A DNA stretch of 64,000 nt from Diadophis punctatus similis. Its lineage: Eukaryota; Chordata; Lepidosauria; Squamata; Dipsadidae. Below the pieces are notes generated by a model that saw only the letters and a list, made by a program, of their open reading frames with translations, was not told where the DNA came from and made no database searches. Every line of letters begins with the position of its first letter. Position 1 is the stretch's first letter. This document shows, piece after piece, positions 11,777 through 25,977 of this stretch. The stretch is from positions 2,046,001 through 2,110,000 of the forward strand of contig JALIGW010000059.1 of assembly GCA_023053685.1 (NCBI GenBank), read 5' to 3'. A program made the position numbers and the translations under genes.

Positions 11777-13632
11777 CTTTTGACACAGAGCTCAGAAATG
11801 AAAAAGAAACACATATTCATGTTCTCCAGGGTCTGGAAAGCCGAATTCTGACACCATTTTCAGATCCGAGCTTTCCCTGAGGAGTTAGCCCAAGGCGTAT
11901 CATAGAATTTAATTTAAGACTCAATTCACCCCGAAAACCTCACTGTTGACACAGAGCTCAGAAATGAAAAAGAAACACAAATTCATGTTCCCTAGACTCT
12001 GGAAAGAAAAATCTCACACAATTTTTAGATCCGAACTTTCCCTGACGAGTTAGCCCAAGCCTTATCATAGAATTTGCCTTAGAACTCAATTCAGCCAGAA
12101 AACTTCCCTTTTGACACAGAGCTCAGAAATGAAAAGGAAACACATATTCATGTTCCCAGGGTCTGGAAAGCCAAATTCCCACACCATTTGCCGATCCGAG
12201 CATTCCCTGAGGAATTAGCCCAAGCCGTATCATAGAATTTACCTTACGACTCAATTCAGCCCAAAAACCTCACTTTTGACACAGAGCTCAGAAATGAAAA
12301 AGAAACACATATCCATGTTCCCCAGGGTATGGAAAAGCAAATTCCCACACCATTTTCAGATCCAAGCATTCCCTGAGGAATTAGCCCAAGCCGTATCTCA
12401 TAATTTGCCTTAGGATTCAATTCAACCAGAAAAGTTCACTTTTGACACAGAGCTCAGAAATGAAAAAGAAACACATATTCATGTTCCCCAGGGTCTGGAA
12501 AGCCAAAATCTCACAAAATTTTCAGATCCAAGCATTCCCTGAGGAATTAGCCCAAGCCGTATCATAGAATTTACCTTACGACTCAATTCAGCCCAAAAAC
12601 CTCACTTTTGACACGGAGCTCAGAAATGAAAAAGAAACATATATCAATGTTCCCCAGGGTATGGAAAAGCAAATTCCCACACCATTTTCAGATCCGAGCA
12701 ATCCCTGAGGAATTAGCCCAAGCCGTATCATAGAATTTACCTTACGACTCAATTCAGCCCGAAAACCTCACTTTTGACACAGAGCTCAGAAATGAAAAAG
12801 AAACACATATCCATGTTCCCCAGGGTCTGGAAAGCCAAAATCTCACAAAATTTTCAGATCCAAGCATTCCCTGAGGAATTAGCCCAAGCCGTATCATAGA
12901 ATTTACCTTACGACTCAATTCAGCCCAAAAACCTCACTTTTGACACAGAGCTCAGAAATGAAAAAGAAACACATATCCATGTTCCCCAGGGTATGGAAAA
13001 GCAAATTCCCACACCTTTTTCAGATCCAAGCATTCCCTGTTGAGTTAGCCCAAGCCGTATCTCATAATTTGCCTTAGGATTCAATTCAACCAGAAAAGTT
13101 CACTTTTGACACAGAGCTCAGAAATGAAAAAGAAACACATATTCATGTTCCCCAGGGTCTGGAAAGCCAAAATCTCACAAAATTTTCAGATCCAAGCATT
13201 CCCTGAGGAATTAGCCCAAGCCGTATCATAGAATTTACCTTACGACTCAATTGAGCCTGAAAACCTCACTTTTGACACAGAGCTGAGAAATGAAAAAGAA
13301 ACAAATATCCATGTTCCCCAGGGTATGGAAAGCCAAAATCTCACACCATTTTCAGATCCGAGCAATCCCTGAGGAATTAGCCCAAGCCGTATCATAGAAT
13401 TTACCTTACGACTCAATTCAGCCCGAAAACCTCTCTTTTGACACAGAGCTCAGAAATGAAAAAGAAACACATATCCATGTTCCCCAGGGTCTGGAAAGCC
13501 AAAATCTCACAAAATTTTCAGATCCAAGCATTCCCTGAGGAATTAGCCCAAGCCGTATCACAGAATTTACCTTACGACTCAATTCAGCCCAAAAACCTCA
13601 CTTTTGACACAGAGCTCAGAAATGAAAAAGAA
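11777..13632 (+). repeat. 1.86 kb block, second copy
   Basis: Partner of 7,625-9,480 at an offset of 4,152 bp (25 monomers plus 2 bases). Differences include GACACGGAGCTC near 12,611 and GAAAAGGAAAC near 12,130, which are unusual in the window and so probably arose after copying. Confidence 0.8.
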
Positions 13633-14105
13633 ACACATATCCATGTTCCCCAGGGTATGGAAAAGCAAATTCCCACACCTTTTTCAGATCCAAGCATTCC
13701 CTGTTGAGTTAGCCCAAGCCGTATCTCATAATTTGCCTTAGGATTCAATTCAACCAGAAAAGTTCACTTTTGACACAGAGCTCAGAAATGAAAAAGAAAC
13801 ACATATTCATGTTCCCCAGGGTCTGGAAAGCCAAAATCTCACAAAATTTTCAGATCCAAGCATTCCCTGAGGAATTAGCCCAAGCCGTATCATAGAATTT
13901 ACCTTACGACTCAATTGAGCCTGAAAACCTCACTTTTGACACAGAGCTGAGAAATGAAAAAGAAACAAATATCCATGTTCCCCAGGGTATGGAAAGCCAA
14001 AATCTCACACCATTTTCAGATCCGAGCAATCCCTGAGGAATTAGCCCAAGCCGTATCATAGAATTTACCTTACGACTCAATTCAGCCCGAAAACCTCTCT
14101 TTTGA
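12778..14105 (+). repeat. 664 bp (4-monomer) tandem duplication
   Basis: Two adjacent copies, with a junction near 13,440. Landmarks repeat exactly 664 bases apart: the AAACAAATATCC monomer at 13,303 and 13,967, the CACACCTTTTTCAG variant near 13,013 and 13,677, and the module start at 13,438 and 14,102. The exact phase of the breakpoints cannot be fixed because flanking monomers are alike. Confidence 0.8.
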
Positions 14106-14269
14106 CACAGAGCTCAGAAATGAAAAAGAAACACATATCCATGTTCCCCAGGGTCTGGAAAGCCAAAATCTCACAAAATTTTCAGATCCAAGCATTCCCT
14201 GAGGAATTAGCCCAAGCCGTATCACAGAATTTACCTTACGACTCAATTCAGCCCAAAAACCTCACTTTT

Positions 14270-14440
14270 GACACAGAGCTCAGAAATGAAAAAGAAACAC
14301 ATACAGTATTCCTGTTCCCTAGGGTCTGGAAAGCCAAATTCTCACACCATTTTCAGATCCGAGCTTTCCCTGTTGAGTTAGCCCAAGCCGTATCTCAGAA
14401 TTTGCCTTGGGACTCAATTCAGCCAGAAAACTTCACTTTT
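14270..14440 (+). repeat. Long-form monomer (171 bp), copy 3
   Basis: The ACAGT insertion is at 14303-14307. This copy lies in the first half of a 1,498 bp tandem duplication and carries GGCCTATATCAG downstream, a variant shared only with copy 4. Confidence 0.9.
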
Positions 14441-15440
14441 GACACAGAGCTCAGAAATGAAAAAGAAACACATAGCCATGATCCCCAGGGTGTGGAAAGA
14501 CAAAATCTCACACAATTTTCAGATCCGAGCTTTCCCTGAGGAGTTAGCCAAAGGCCTATATCAGAATTTGCCATAGAAATAAATTCAGCCAGAAACTTCA
14601 CTTTTGACACAGAGCTCAGAAATGAAAAAGAAACACATATCCATGTTCCCCAGGGTGTGGAAAGCCAAATTACCACACTATTTTCAGGTCCTAGTTTTCC
14701 CTGAGGAATTATCCAAAGCCGTATCTCATAATTTGCCTTAGGACTCAATTCAGCCAGAAAACTTCACTCTTGACACAGAGCTCAGAAATGAAAAAGAAAT
14801 ACATATTCATGTTCCCTAGGGTCGGGAAAGACAAATTTTCACACCATTTTCAGATCCGAGCATTCCCTGAGGAATTAGCCCAATCCGTATCATAGAATTT
14901 ACCTTACGACTCAATTCAGCCCGAAAACCTCACTATTGACACAGATCTCAGAAATGAAAAAGAAACACATATCCATGTTCCCCAGGGTATGGAAAACCGA
15001 ATTCCCACACCATTTGCCGATCCGAGCATTCCCTGAGGAATTAGCCCAAGCCGTATCATAGAATTTACCTTACGACTCAATTCAGCCCGAAAACCTCACT
15101 TTTGACACAGAGCTCATAAATGAAAAAGAAACACATATCCATGTTCCCCAGGGTATGGAAAAGCAAATTCCCACACCTTTTTCAGATCCAAGCATTCCCT
15201 GTTGAGTTAGCCCAAGCCGTATCTCATAATTTGCCTTAGGATTCAATTCAACCAGAAAAGTTCACTTTTGACACAGAGCTCAGAAATGAAAAAGAAACAC
15301 ATATTCATGTTCCCCAGGGTCTGGAAAGCCAAAATCTCACAAAATTTTCAGATCCAAGCATTCCCTGAGGAATTAGCCCAAGCCGTATCATAGAATTTAC
15401 CTTACGACTCAATTGAGCCTGAAAACCTCACTTTTGACAC

Positions 15441-18040
15441 AGAGCTGAGAAATGAAAAAGAAACAAATATCCATGTTCCCCAGGGTATGGAAAGCCAAAA
15501 TCTCACACCATTTTCAGATCCGAGCAATCCCTGAGGAATTAGCCCAAGCCGTATCATAGAATTTACCTTACGACTCAATTCAGCCCGAAAACCTCTCTTT
15601 TGACACAGAGCTCAGAAATGAAAAAGAAACACATATCCATGTTCCCCAGGGTCTGGAAAGCCAAAATCTCACAAAATTTTCAGATCCAAGCATTCCCTGA
15701 GGAATTAGCCCAAGCCGTATCACAGAATTTACCTTACGACTCAATTCAGCCCAAAAACCTCACTTTTGACACAGAGCTCAGAAATGAAAAAGAAACACAT
15801 ACAGTATTCCTGTTCCCTAGGGTCTGGAAAGCCAAATTCTCACACCATTTTCAGATCCGAGCTTTCCCTGTTGAGTTAGCCCAAGCCGTATCTCAGAATT
15901 TGCCTTGGGACTCAATTCAGCCAGAAAACTTCACTTTTGACACAGAGCTCAGAAATGAAAAAGAAACACATAGCCATGATCCCCAGGGTGTGGAAAGACA
16001 AAATCTCACACAATTTTCAGATCCGAGCTTTCCCTGAGGAGTTAGCCAAAGGCCTATATCAGAATTTGCCATAGAAATAAATTCAGCCAGAAACTTCACT
16101 TTTGACACAGAGCTCAGAAATGAAAAAGAAACACATATCCATGTTCCCCAGGGTGTGGAAAGCCAAATTACCACACTATTTTCAGGTCCTAGTTTTCCCT
16201 GAGGAATTATCCAAAGCCGTATCTCATAATTTGCCTTAGGACTCAATTCAGCCAGAAAACTTCACTCTTGACACAGAGCTCAGAAATGAAAAAGAAATAC
16301 ATATTCATGTTCCCTAGGGTCGGTGAAGACAAATTTTCACACCATTTTCAGATCCGAGCATTCCCTGAGGAATTAGCCCAATCCGTATCATAGAATTTAC
16401 CTTACGACTCAATTCAGCCCGAAAACCTCACTATTGACACAGATCTCAGAAATGAAAAAGAAACACATATCCATGTTCCCCAGGGTATGGAAAACCGAAT
16501 TCCCACACCATTTGCCGATCCGAGCATTCCCTGAGGAATTAGCCCAAGCCGTATCATAGAATTTACCTTACGACTCAATTCAGCCCGAAAACCTCACTTT
16601 TGACACAGAGCTCATAAATGAAAAAGAAACACATATCCATGTTCCCCAGGGTATGGAAAAGCAAATTCCCACACCATTTTCAGATCCAAGCATTCCCTGA
16701 GGAATTAGCCCAAGCCGTATCTCATAATTTGCCTTAGGATTCAATTCAACCAGAAAAGTTCACTTTTGACACAGAGCTCAGAAATGAAAAAGAAACACAT
16801 ATTCATGTTCCCCAGGGTCTGGAAAGCCAAAATCTCACAAAATTTTCAGATCCAAGCATTCCCTGAGGAATTAGCCCAAGCCGTATCATAGAATTTACCT
16901 TACGACTCAATTCAGCCTGAAAACCTCACTTTTGACACAGAGCTGAGAAATGAAAAAGAAACACATATCCATGTTCCCCAGGGTATGGAAAGCCAAAATC
17001 TCACACCATTTTCAGATCCAAGCATTCCCTGAGGAATTAGCCCAAGCCGTATCATAGAATTTACCTTACGACTCAATTCAGCCCGAAAACCTCTCTTTTG
17101 ACACAGAGCTCAGAAATAAAAAAGAAACACATATTCATGTTCCCCAGGGTATGGAAAGCCGAATTCCCACACCATTTGCAGATCTGAGCTTTCCCTGAGG
17201 ACTTAGCCCAAGGTGTTTCTCAGAATTTGCCATAGAACTCAATTCAGCCCGAAAACCTCACTTTTGACACAGAGCTCAGAAATGAAAAAGAAACACATAT
17301 TCCTGTTCCCTAGGGTTCGGAAAGCCAAATTTTCACACCATATTCAGATCCGAGCTTTCCCTGAGGAGTTAGCCCAAGCCTTATCATAGAATTTGCCTTT
17401 GGACTCAATTCAGCCCGAAAACCTCACTTTTGACACAGAGCTCAGAAATGAAAAACAAACACATATCCATGTTCCCCAGGGTATGGAAAGCCAAATTACC
17501 ACACCATTTTCAGGTCCGAGTTTTCCCTGAGGAACTAGCCCAAGCCGTATCTCATAATTTGCCTTAGGACTCAATTATAACAGAAAACTTCACTTTTGAC
17601 ACAGAGCTCAGAAATGAAAAAGAAACACATATTCATATTCTCCAGGGTCTGGAAAGCCGAATTCTGACACCATTTTCAGATCCGAGCTTTCCCTGAGGAG
17701 TTAGCCCAAGGCTTTTCTCAGAATTTGCCATAGAACTCAATTCAGCCCGAAAACCTCACTTTTGACATAGAGCTCAGAAATGAAAAAGAAACACATATTC
17801 CTGTTCCCTAGGGTTCGGAAAGCCAAATTTTCACACCATATTCAGATCCGAGTTTTCCCTGAGTTGTTAGCCCAAGGCGTATCATAGAATTTACTTTAAG
17901 ACTCAATTCACCCCGAAAACCTCACTGTTGACACAGAGCTCAGAAATGAAAAAGAAACACAAATTCATGTTCCCTAGACTCTGGAAAGAAAAATCTCACA
18001 CAATTTTTAGATCCGAACTTTCCCTGACGAGTTAGCCCAA
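15441..18040 (+). repeat. Second copy of the left-edge block
   Basis: This is colinear with 1-2,600 at an offset of 15,440 bp (93 monomers plus 2 bases). It begins with the GAGCTGAG monomer and ends at the same GACGAGTTAGCCCAA junction. Past the junction the path differs, and about two monomers present near 3,450-3,780 are missing here relative to the first copy. Confidence 0.85.
15768..15938 (+). repeat. Long-form monomer (171 bp), copy 4
   Basis: The ACAGT insertion is at 15801-15805, 1,498 bp after copy 3. It shares GGCCTATATCAG with copy 3, consistent with a recent local duplication. It also sits exactly 15,440 bp after copy 1 inside a longer colinear match. Confidence 0.9.
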
Positions 18041-19349
18041 GGCGTTTCTCAGAATTTGCCATAGAACTCAATTCAGCCCGAAAACCTCACTTTTGACATA
18101 GAGCTCAGAAATGAAAAACAAACACATATCCATGTTCCCCAGGGTGTGGAAAGCCAAAATCTCACAAAATTTTCAGATCCAAGCATTCCCTGAGGAATTA
18201 GCCCAAGCCGTATCATAGAATTTACCTTACGACTCAATTCAGCCCGAAAACCTCTCTTTTGACACAGAGCTCAGAAATGAAAAAGAAACACATATCCATG
18301 TTCCCCAGGGTATGGAAAGCCGAATTCCCACACCATTTGCAGATCCGAGCTTTCCCTGAGGACTTAGCCCAAGGCGTTTCTCAGAATTTGCCATAGAACT
18401 CAATTCAGCCCGAAAACCTCACTTTTGACATAGAGCTCAGAAATGAAAAACAAACACATATCCATGTTCCCCAGGGTGTGGAAAGCCAAATTACCACACC
18501 ATTTTCAGGTCCGAGTTTTCCCTGAGGAATTAGCCCAAGCCGTATCTCATAATTTGCCTTAGGACTCAATTATAACAGAAAACTTCACTTTTGACACAGA
18601 GCTCAGAAATGAAAAAGAAACACATATTCATGTTCTCCAGGGTCTGGAAAGCCAAATTCTCACACCATTTTCAGATCCGAGCTCTCCCTGAGGAATTAGC
18701 CCAAGGCGTTTCTCAGAATTTGCCATAGAACTCAATTATAACAGAAAACTTCACTTTTGACACAGAGCTCAGAAATGAAATAGAAACACATATTCTTGTT
18801 CCCTAGGCTCTGGAAAGACAAAATCTCACACAATTTTCAGATCCGAGCTTTCCCTGAGGAGTTAGCCCAAGCCTTATCATAGAATTTGCCTTTGGAATCA
18901 ATTCAGCCCGAAAACCTCACTTTTGACACAGAGCTCAGAAATGAAAAAGAAACACATATCCATGTTCCGCAGGGTATGGAAAACCGAATTCCCACACCAT
19001 TTGCCGATCCGAGCATTCCCTGAGGAATTAGCCCAAGCCGTATCATAGAATTTACCTTACGACTCAATTCAGCCCGAAAACCTCACTTTTGACACAGAGC
19101 TCAGAAATGAAAAAGAAACACATATCCATGTTCCCCAGGGTATGGAAAGCCAAATTCCCACACCATTTGCAGATCCGAGCTTTCCCTGAGGACTTAGCCC
19201 AAGGTGTTTCTCAGAATTTGCCATAGAACTCAATTCAGCCCGAAAACCTCACTTTTGACATAGAGCTCAGAAATGAAAAACAAACACATATCCATGTTCC
19301 CCAGGGTGTGGAAAGCCAAAATCTCACAAAATTTTCAGATCCAAGCATT
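18041..19349 (+). repeat. Satellite segment before the 3.3 kb duplication
   Basis: Ordinary monomers only. The order resembles 3,000-4,300 and 30,480-31,150. The type with GACATAGAGCTCAG and AAAACAAACACAT alternates with the GTTCTCCAGGG and CCCTAGGCTCTGG types. At 18,891 it reads TTTGGAATCA, a variant also seen near 3,782, 31,662 and 32,823. Confidence 0.75.
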
Positions 19350-22300
19350 CCCTGAGGAATTAGCCCAAGCCGTATCATAGAATTTACCTTACGACTCAAT
19401 TCAGCCCGAAAACCTCTCTTTTGACACAGAGCTCAGAAATGAAAAAGAAACACATATCCATGTTCCCCAGGGTATGGAAAGCCGAATTCCCACACCATTT
19501 GCAGATCCGAGCTTTCCCTGAGGACTTAGCCCAAGGCGTTTCTCAGAATTTGCCATAGAACTCAATTCAGCCCGAAAACCTCACTTTTGACATAGAGCTC
19601 AGAAATGAAAAACAAACACATATCCATGTTCCCCAGGGTGTGGAAAGCCAAATTACCACACCATTTTCAGGTCCGAGTTTTCCCTGAGGAATTAGCCCAA
19701 GCCGTATCTCATAATTTGCCTTAGGACTCAATTATAACAGAAAACTTCACTTTTGACACAGAGCTCAGAAATGAAAAAGAAACACATATTCATGTTCTCC
19801 AGGGTCTGGAAAGCCGAATTCTGACACCATTTTCAGATCCGAGCTCTCCCTGAGGAATTAGCCCAAGGCGTTTCTCAGAATTTGCCATAGAACTCAATTA
19901 TAACAGAAAACTTCACTTTTGACACAGAGCTCAGAAATGAAATAGAAACACATATTCTTGTTCCCTAGGCTCTGGAAAGACAAAATCTCACACAATTTTC
20001 AGATCCGAGCTTTCCCTGAGGAGTTAGCCCAAGTCTTATCATAGAATTTGCCTTAGAACTCAATTCAGCCAGAAAACTTCCCTTTTGACACAGAGCTCAG
20101 AAATGAAAAAGAAACACATATTCATGTTCCCCAGGGTATGGAAAAGCAAATTCCCACACCATTTTCAGATCCGAGCAATCCCTGAGGAATTAGCCCAAGC
20201 CGTATCATAGAATTTACCTTACGACTCAATTCAGCCCAAAAACCTCACTTTTGACACAGAGCTCAGAAATGAAAAAGAAACACATATCCATGTTCCCCAG
20301 GGTATGGAAAAGCAAATTACCACACCATTTTCAGGTCCGAGTTTTCCCTGAGGAATTAGCCCAAGCCGTATCTCATAATTTGCCTTAGGACTCAATTATA
20401 ACAGAAAACTTCACTTTTGACACAGAGCTCAGAAATGAAAAAGAAACACATATTCATGTTCTCCAGGGTCTGGAAAGCCGAATTCTGACACCATTTTCAG
20501 ATCCGAGCTTTCCCTGAGGAGTTAGCCCAAGGCGTTTCTCAGAATTTGCCATAGAACTCAATTCAGCCCGAAAACCTCACTTTTGACACAGAGCTCAGAA
20601 ATGAAAAAGAAACACATATTCCTGTTCCCTAGGGTTCGGAAAGCCAAATTTTCACACCATATTCAGATCCGAGCTTTCCCTGAGGAGTTAGCCCAAGGCG
20701 TATCATAGAATTTACTTTAAGACTCAATTCAGCCAGAAAACCTCACTGTTGACACAGAGCTCAGAAATGAAAAAGAAACACAAATTCATGTTCCCTAGAC
20801 TCTGGAAAGAAAAATCTCACACAATTTTTAGATCCGAACTTTCCCTGACGAGTTAGCCAAAGCCTTATCATAGAATTTGCCTTAGAACTCAATTCAGCCA
20901 GAAAACTTCCCTTTTGACACAGAGCTCAGAAATGAAAAAGAAACACATATTCATGTTCCCAGGGTCTGGAAAGCCAAATTCTCACACCATTTTCAGATCC
21001 GAGCTTGTCCTGAGGAATTAGCCCAAGGCGTTTCTCATAATTTGCCTTAGGACTCAATTATAACAGAAAACTTCACTTTTGACACAGAGCTCAGAAATGA
21101 AAAAGAAACACATATTCATGTTCTCCAGGGTCTGGAAAGCCGAATTCTGACACCATTTTCAGATCCGAGCTTTCCCTGAGGAGTTAGCCCAAGGCGTTTC
21201 TCAGAATTTGCCATAGAACTCAATTCAGCCCGAAAACCTCACTTTTGACACAGAGCTCAGAAATGAAAAAGAAACGCATATTCCTGTTCCCTAGGGTTCG
21301 GAAAGCCAAATTTTCACACCATATTCAGATCCTAGATTTCCCTGAGGAGTTAGCCCAAGGTGTATCATAGAATTTACTTTAAGACTCAATTCACCCCGAA
21401 AACCTCACTGTTGACACAGAGCTCAGAAATGAAAAAGAAACACAAATTCATGTTCCCTAGACTCTGGAAAGAAAAATCTCACACAATTTTTAGATCCGAA
21501 CTTTCCCTGACGAGTTAGCCCAAGCCTTATCATAGAATTTGCCTTAGAACTCAATTCAGCCAGAAAACTTCCCTTTTGACACAGAGCTCAGAAATGAAAA
21601 AGAAACACATATTCATGTTCCCAGGGTCTGGAAAGCCAAATTCCCACACCATTTGCCGATCCGAGCACTCCCTGAGGAATTAGCCCAAGCCGTATCATAG
21701 AATTTACCTTACGACTGAATTCAGCCCGAAAACCTCACTTTTGACACAGAGCTCAGAAATGAAAAAGAAACACATATCCATGTTCCCCAGGGTATGGAAA
21801 AGCAAATTCCCACACCATTTTCAGATCCAAGCATTCCCTGAGGAATTAGCCCAAGCCGTATCTCATAAATTGCCTTAGAATTCAATTCAACCAGAAAAGT
21901 TCACTTTTGACACAGAGCTCAGAAATGAAAAAGAAACACATATTCATGTTCCCCAGGGTCTGGAAAGCCAAAATCTCACAAAATTTTCAGATCCAAGCAT
22001 TCCCTGAGGACTTAGCCCAAGGCGTTTCTCAGAATTTGCCATAGAACTCAATTCAGCCCGAAAACCTCACTTTTGACATAGAGCTCAGAAATGAAAAACA
22101 AACACATATCCATGTTCCCCAGGGTGTGGAAAGCCAAATTACCACACCATTTTCAGGTCCGAGTTTTCCCTGAGGAATTAGCCCAAGCCGTATCTCATAA
22201 TTTGCCTTAGGACTCAATTATAACAGAAAACTTCACTTTTGACACAGAGCTCAGAAATGAAAAAGAAACACATATTCATGTTCTCCAGGGTCTGGAAAGC

Positions 22301-25300
22301 CGAATTCTGACACCATTTTCAGATCCGAGCTTTCCCTGAGGAGTTAGCCCAAGGCGTATCATAGAATTTAATTTAAGACTCAATTCACCCCGAAAACCTC
22401 ACTGTTGACACAGAGCTCAGAAATGAAAAAGAAACACAAATTCATGTTCCCTAGACTCTGGAAAGAAAAATCTCACACAATTTTTAGATCCGAACTTTCC
22501 CTGACGAGTTAGCCCAAGCCTTATCATAGAATTTGCCTTAGAACTCAATTCAGCCAGAAAACTTCCCTTTTGACACAGAGCTCAGAAATGAAAAAGAAAC
22601 ACATATTCATGTTCCCAGGGTCTGGAAAGCCAAATTCCCACACCATTTGCCGATCCGAGCATTCCCTGAGGAATTAGCCCAAGCCGTATCATAGAATTTA
22701 CCTTACGACTCAATTCAGCCCGAAAACCTCTCTTTTGACACAGAGCTCAGAAATGAAAAAGAAACACATATCCATGTTCCCCAGGGTATGGAAAGCCGAA
22801 TTCCCACACCATTTGCAGATCCGAGCTTTCCCTGAGGACTTAGCCCAAGGCGTTTCTCAGAATTTGCCATAGAACTCAATTCAGCCCGAAAACCTCACTT
22901 TTGACATAGAGCTCAGAAATGAAAAACAAACACATATCCATGTTCCCCAGGGTGTGGAAAGCCAAATTACCACACCATTTTCAGGTCCGAGTTTTCCCTG
23001 AGGAATTAGCCCAAGCCGTATCTCATAATTTGCCTTAGGACTCAATTATAACAGAAAACTTCACTTTTGACACAGAGCTCAGAAATGAAAAAGAAACACA
23101 TATTCATGTTCTCCAGGGTCTGGAAAGCCGAATTCTGACACCATTTTCAGATCCGAGCTCTCCCTGAGGAATTAGCCCAAGGCGTTTCTCAGAATTTGCC
23201 ATAGAACTCAATTATAACAGAAAACTTCACTTTTGACACAGAGCTCAGAAATGAAATAGAAACACATATTCTTGTTCCCTAGGCTCTGGAAAGACAAAAT
23301 CTCACACAATTTTCAGATCCGAGCTTTCCCTGAGGAGTTAGCCCAAGTCTTATCATAGAATTTGCCTTAGAACTCAATTCAGCCAGAAAACTTCCCTTTT
23401 GACACAGAGCTCAGAAATGAAAAAGAAACACATATTCATGTTCCCCAGGGTATGGAAAAGCAAATTCCCACACCATTTTCAGATCCGAGCAATCCCTGAG
23501 GAATTAGCCCAAGCCGTATCATAGAATTTACCTTACGACTCAATTCAGCCCAAAAACCTCACTTTTGACACAGAGCTCAGAAATGAAAAAGAAACACATA
23601 TCCATGTTCCCCAGGGTATGGAAAAGCAAATTACCACACCATTTTCAGGTCCGAGTTTTCCCTGAGGAATTAGCCCAAGCCGTATCTCATAATTTGCCTT
23701 AGGACTCAATTATAACAGAAAACTTCACTTTTGACACAGAGCTCAGAAATGAAAAAGAAACACATATTCATGTTCTCCAGGGTCTGGAAAGCCGAATTCT
23801 GACACCATTTTCAGATCCGAGCTTTCCCTGAGGAGTTAGCCCAAGGCGTTTCTCAGAATTTGCCATAGAACTCAATTCAGCCCGAAAACCTCACTTTTGA
23901 CACAGAGCTCAGAAATGAAAAAGAAACACATATTCCTGTTCCCTAGGGTTCGGAAAGCCAAATTTTCACACCATATTCAGATCCGAGCTTTCCCTGAGGA
24001 GTTAGCCCAAGGCGTATCATAGAATTTACTTTAAGACTCAATTCAGCCAGAAAACCTCACTGTTGACACAGAGCTCAGAAATGAAAAAGAAACACAAATT
24101 CATGTTCCCTAGACTCTGGAAAGAAAAATCTCACACAATTTTTAGATCCGAACTTTCCCTGACGAGTTAGCCAAAGCCTTATCATAGAATTTGCCTTAGA
24201 ACTCAATTCAGCCAGAAAACTTCCCTTTTGACACAGAGCTCAGAAATGAAAAAGAAACACATATTCATGTTCCCAGGGTCTGGAAAGCCAAATTCTCACA
24301 CCATTTTCAGATCCGAGCTTGTCCTGAGGAATTAGCCCAAGGCGTTTCTCATAATTTGCCTTAGGACTCAATTATAACAGAAAACTTCACTTTTGACACA
24401 GAGCTCAGAAATGAAAAAGAAACACATATTCATGTTCTCCAGGGTCTGGAAAGCCGAATTCTGACACCATTTTCAGATCCGAGCTTTCCCTGAGGAGTTA
24501 GCCCAAGGCGTTTCTCAGAATTTGCCATAGAACTCAATTCAGCCCGAAAACCTCACTTTTGACACAGAGCTCAGAAATGAAAAAGAAACGCATATTCCTG
24601 TTCCCTAGGGTTCGGAAAGCCAAATTTTCACACCATATTCAGATCCTAGCTTTCCCTGAGGAGTTAGCCCAAGGTGTATCATAGAATTTACTTTAAGACT
24701 CAATTCACCCCGAAAACCTCACTGTTGACACAGAGCTCAGAAATGAAAAAGAAACACAAATTCATGTTCCCTAGACTCTGGAAAGAAAAATCTCACACAA
24801 TTTTTAGATCCGAACTTTCCCTGACGAGTTAGCCCAAGCCTTATCATAGAATTTGCCTTAGAACTCAATTCAGCCAGAAAACTTCCCTTTTGACACAGAG
24901 CTCAGAAATGAAAAAGAAACACATATTCATGTTCCCAGGGTCTGGAAAGCCAAATTCCCACACCATTTGCCGATCCGAGCACTCCCTGAGGAATTAGCCC
25001 AAGCCGTATCATAGAATTTACCTTACGACTGAATTCAGCCCGAAAACCTCACTTTTGACACAGAGCTCAGAAATGAAAAAGAAACACATATCCATGTTCC
25101 CCAGGGTATGGAAAAGCAAATTCCCACACCATTTTCAGATCCAAGCATTCCCTGAGGAATTAGCCCAAGCCGTATCTCATAAATTGCCTTAGAATTCAAT
25201 TCAACCAGAAAAGTTCACTTTTGACACAGAGCTCAGAAATGAAAAAGAAACACATATTCATGTTCCCCAGGGTCTGGAAAGCCAAAATCTCACAAAATTT

Positions 25301-25977
25301 TCAGATCCAAGCATTCCCTGAGGACTTAGCCCAAGGCGTTTCTCAGAATTTGCCATAGAACTCAATTCAGCCCGAAAACCTCACTTTTGACATAGAGCTC
25401 AGAAATGAAAAACAAACACATATCCATGTTCCCCAGGGTGTGGAAAGCCAAATTACCACACCATTTTCAGGTCCGAGTTTTCCCTGAGGAATTAGCCCAA
25501 GCCGTATCTCATAATTTGCCTTAGGACTCAATTATAACAGAAAACTTCACTTTTGACACAGAGCTCAGAAATGAAAAAGAAACACATATTCATGTTCTCC
25601 AGGGTCTGGAAAGCCGAATTCTGACACCATTTTCAGATCCGAGCTTTCCCTGAGGAGTTAGCCCAAGGCGTATCATAGAATTTAATTTAAGACTCAATTC
25701 ACCCCGAAAACCTCACTGTTGACACAGAGCTCAGAAATGAAAAAGAAACACAAATTCATGTTCCCTAGACTCTGGAAAGAAAAATCTCACACAATTTTTA
25801 GATCCGAACTTTCCCTGACGAGTTAGCCCAAGCCTTATCATAGAATTTGCCTTAGAACTCAATTCAGCCAGAAAACTTCCCTTTTGACACAGAGCTCAGA
25901 AATGAAAAAGAAACACATATTCATGTTCCCAGGGTCTGGAAAGCCAAATTCCCACACCATTTGCCGATCCGAGCATT
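19350..25977 (+). repeat. 3,314 bp (~20-monomer) tandem duplication
   Basis: Two copies, about 19,350-22,663 and 22,664-25,977. Landmarks lie 3,314 bases apart: AGCAAATTACCACACC at 20,311 and 23,625, and GAGCTTGTCC at 21,001 and 24,315. GACTGAATTCAGCC near 21,714 and 25,028 agrees. The first copy has CCTAGATTTCCC near 21,333 where the second has CCTAGCTTTCCC. The breakpoint lies in the TTTCAGATCC/TTGCCGATCC segment, where flanking types change. Confidence 0.85.

Larger units (their letters stand above)
13620..16615 (+). repeat. 1,498 bp (9-monomer) tandem duplication
   Basis: Two copies, about 13,620-15,117 and 15,118-16,615. Each holds one long-form monomer, which explains 9 x 166 plus 4 bases. 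Private shared variants include GGCCTATATCAG at about 14,553 and 16,051. The second copy alone has GGGTCGGTGAAGAC near 16,318, where the first has GGGTCGGGAAAGAC. Confidence 0.85.
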
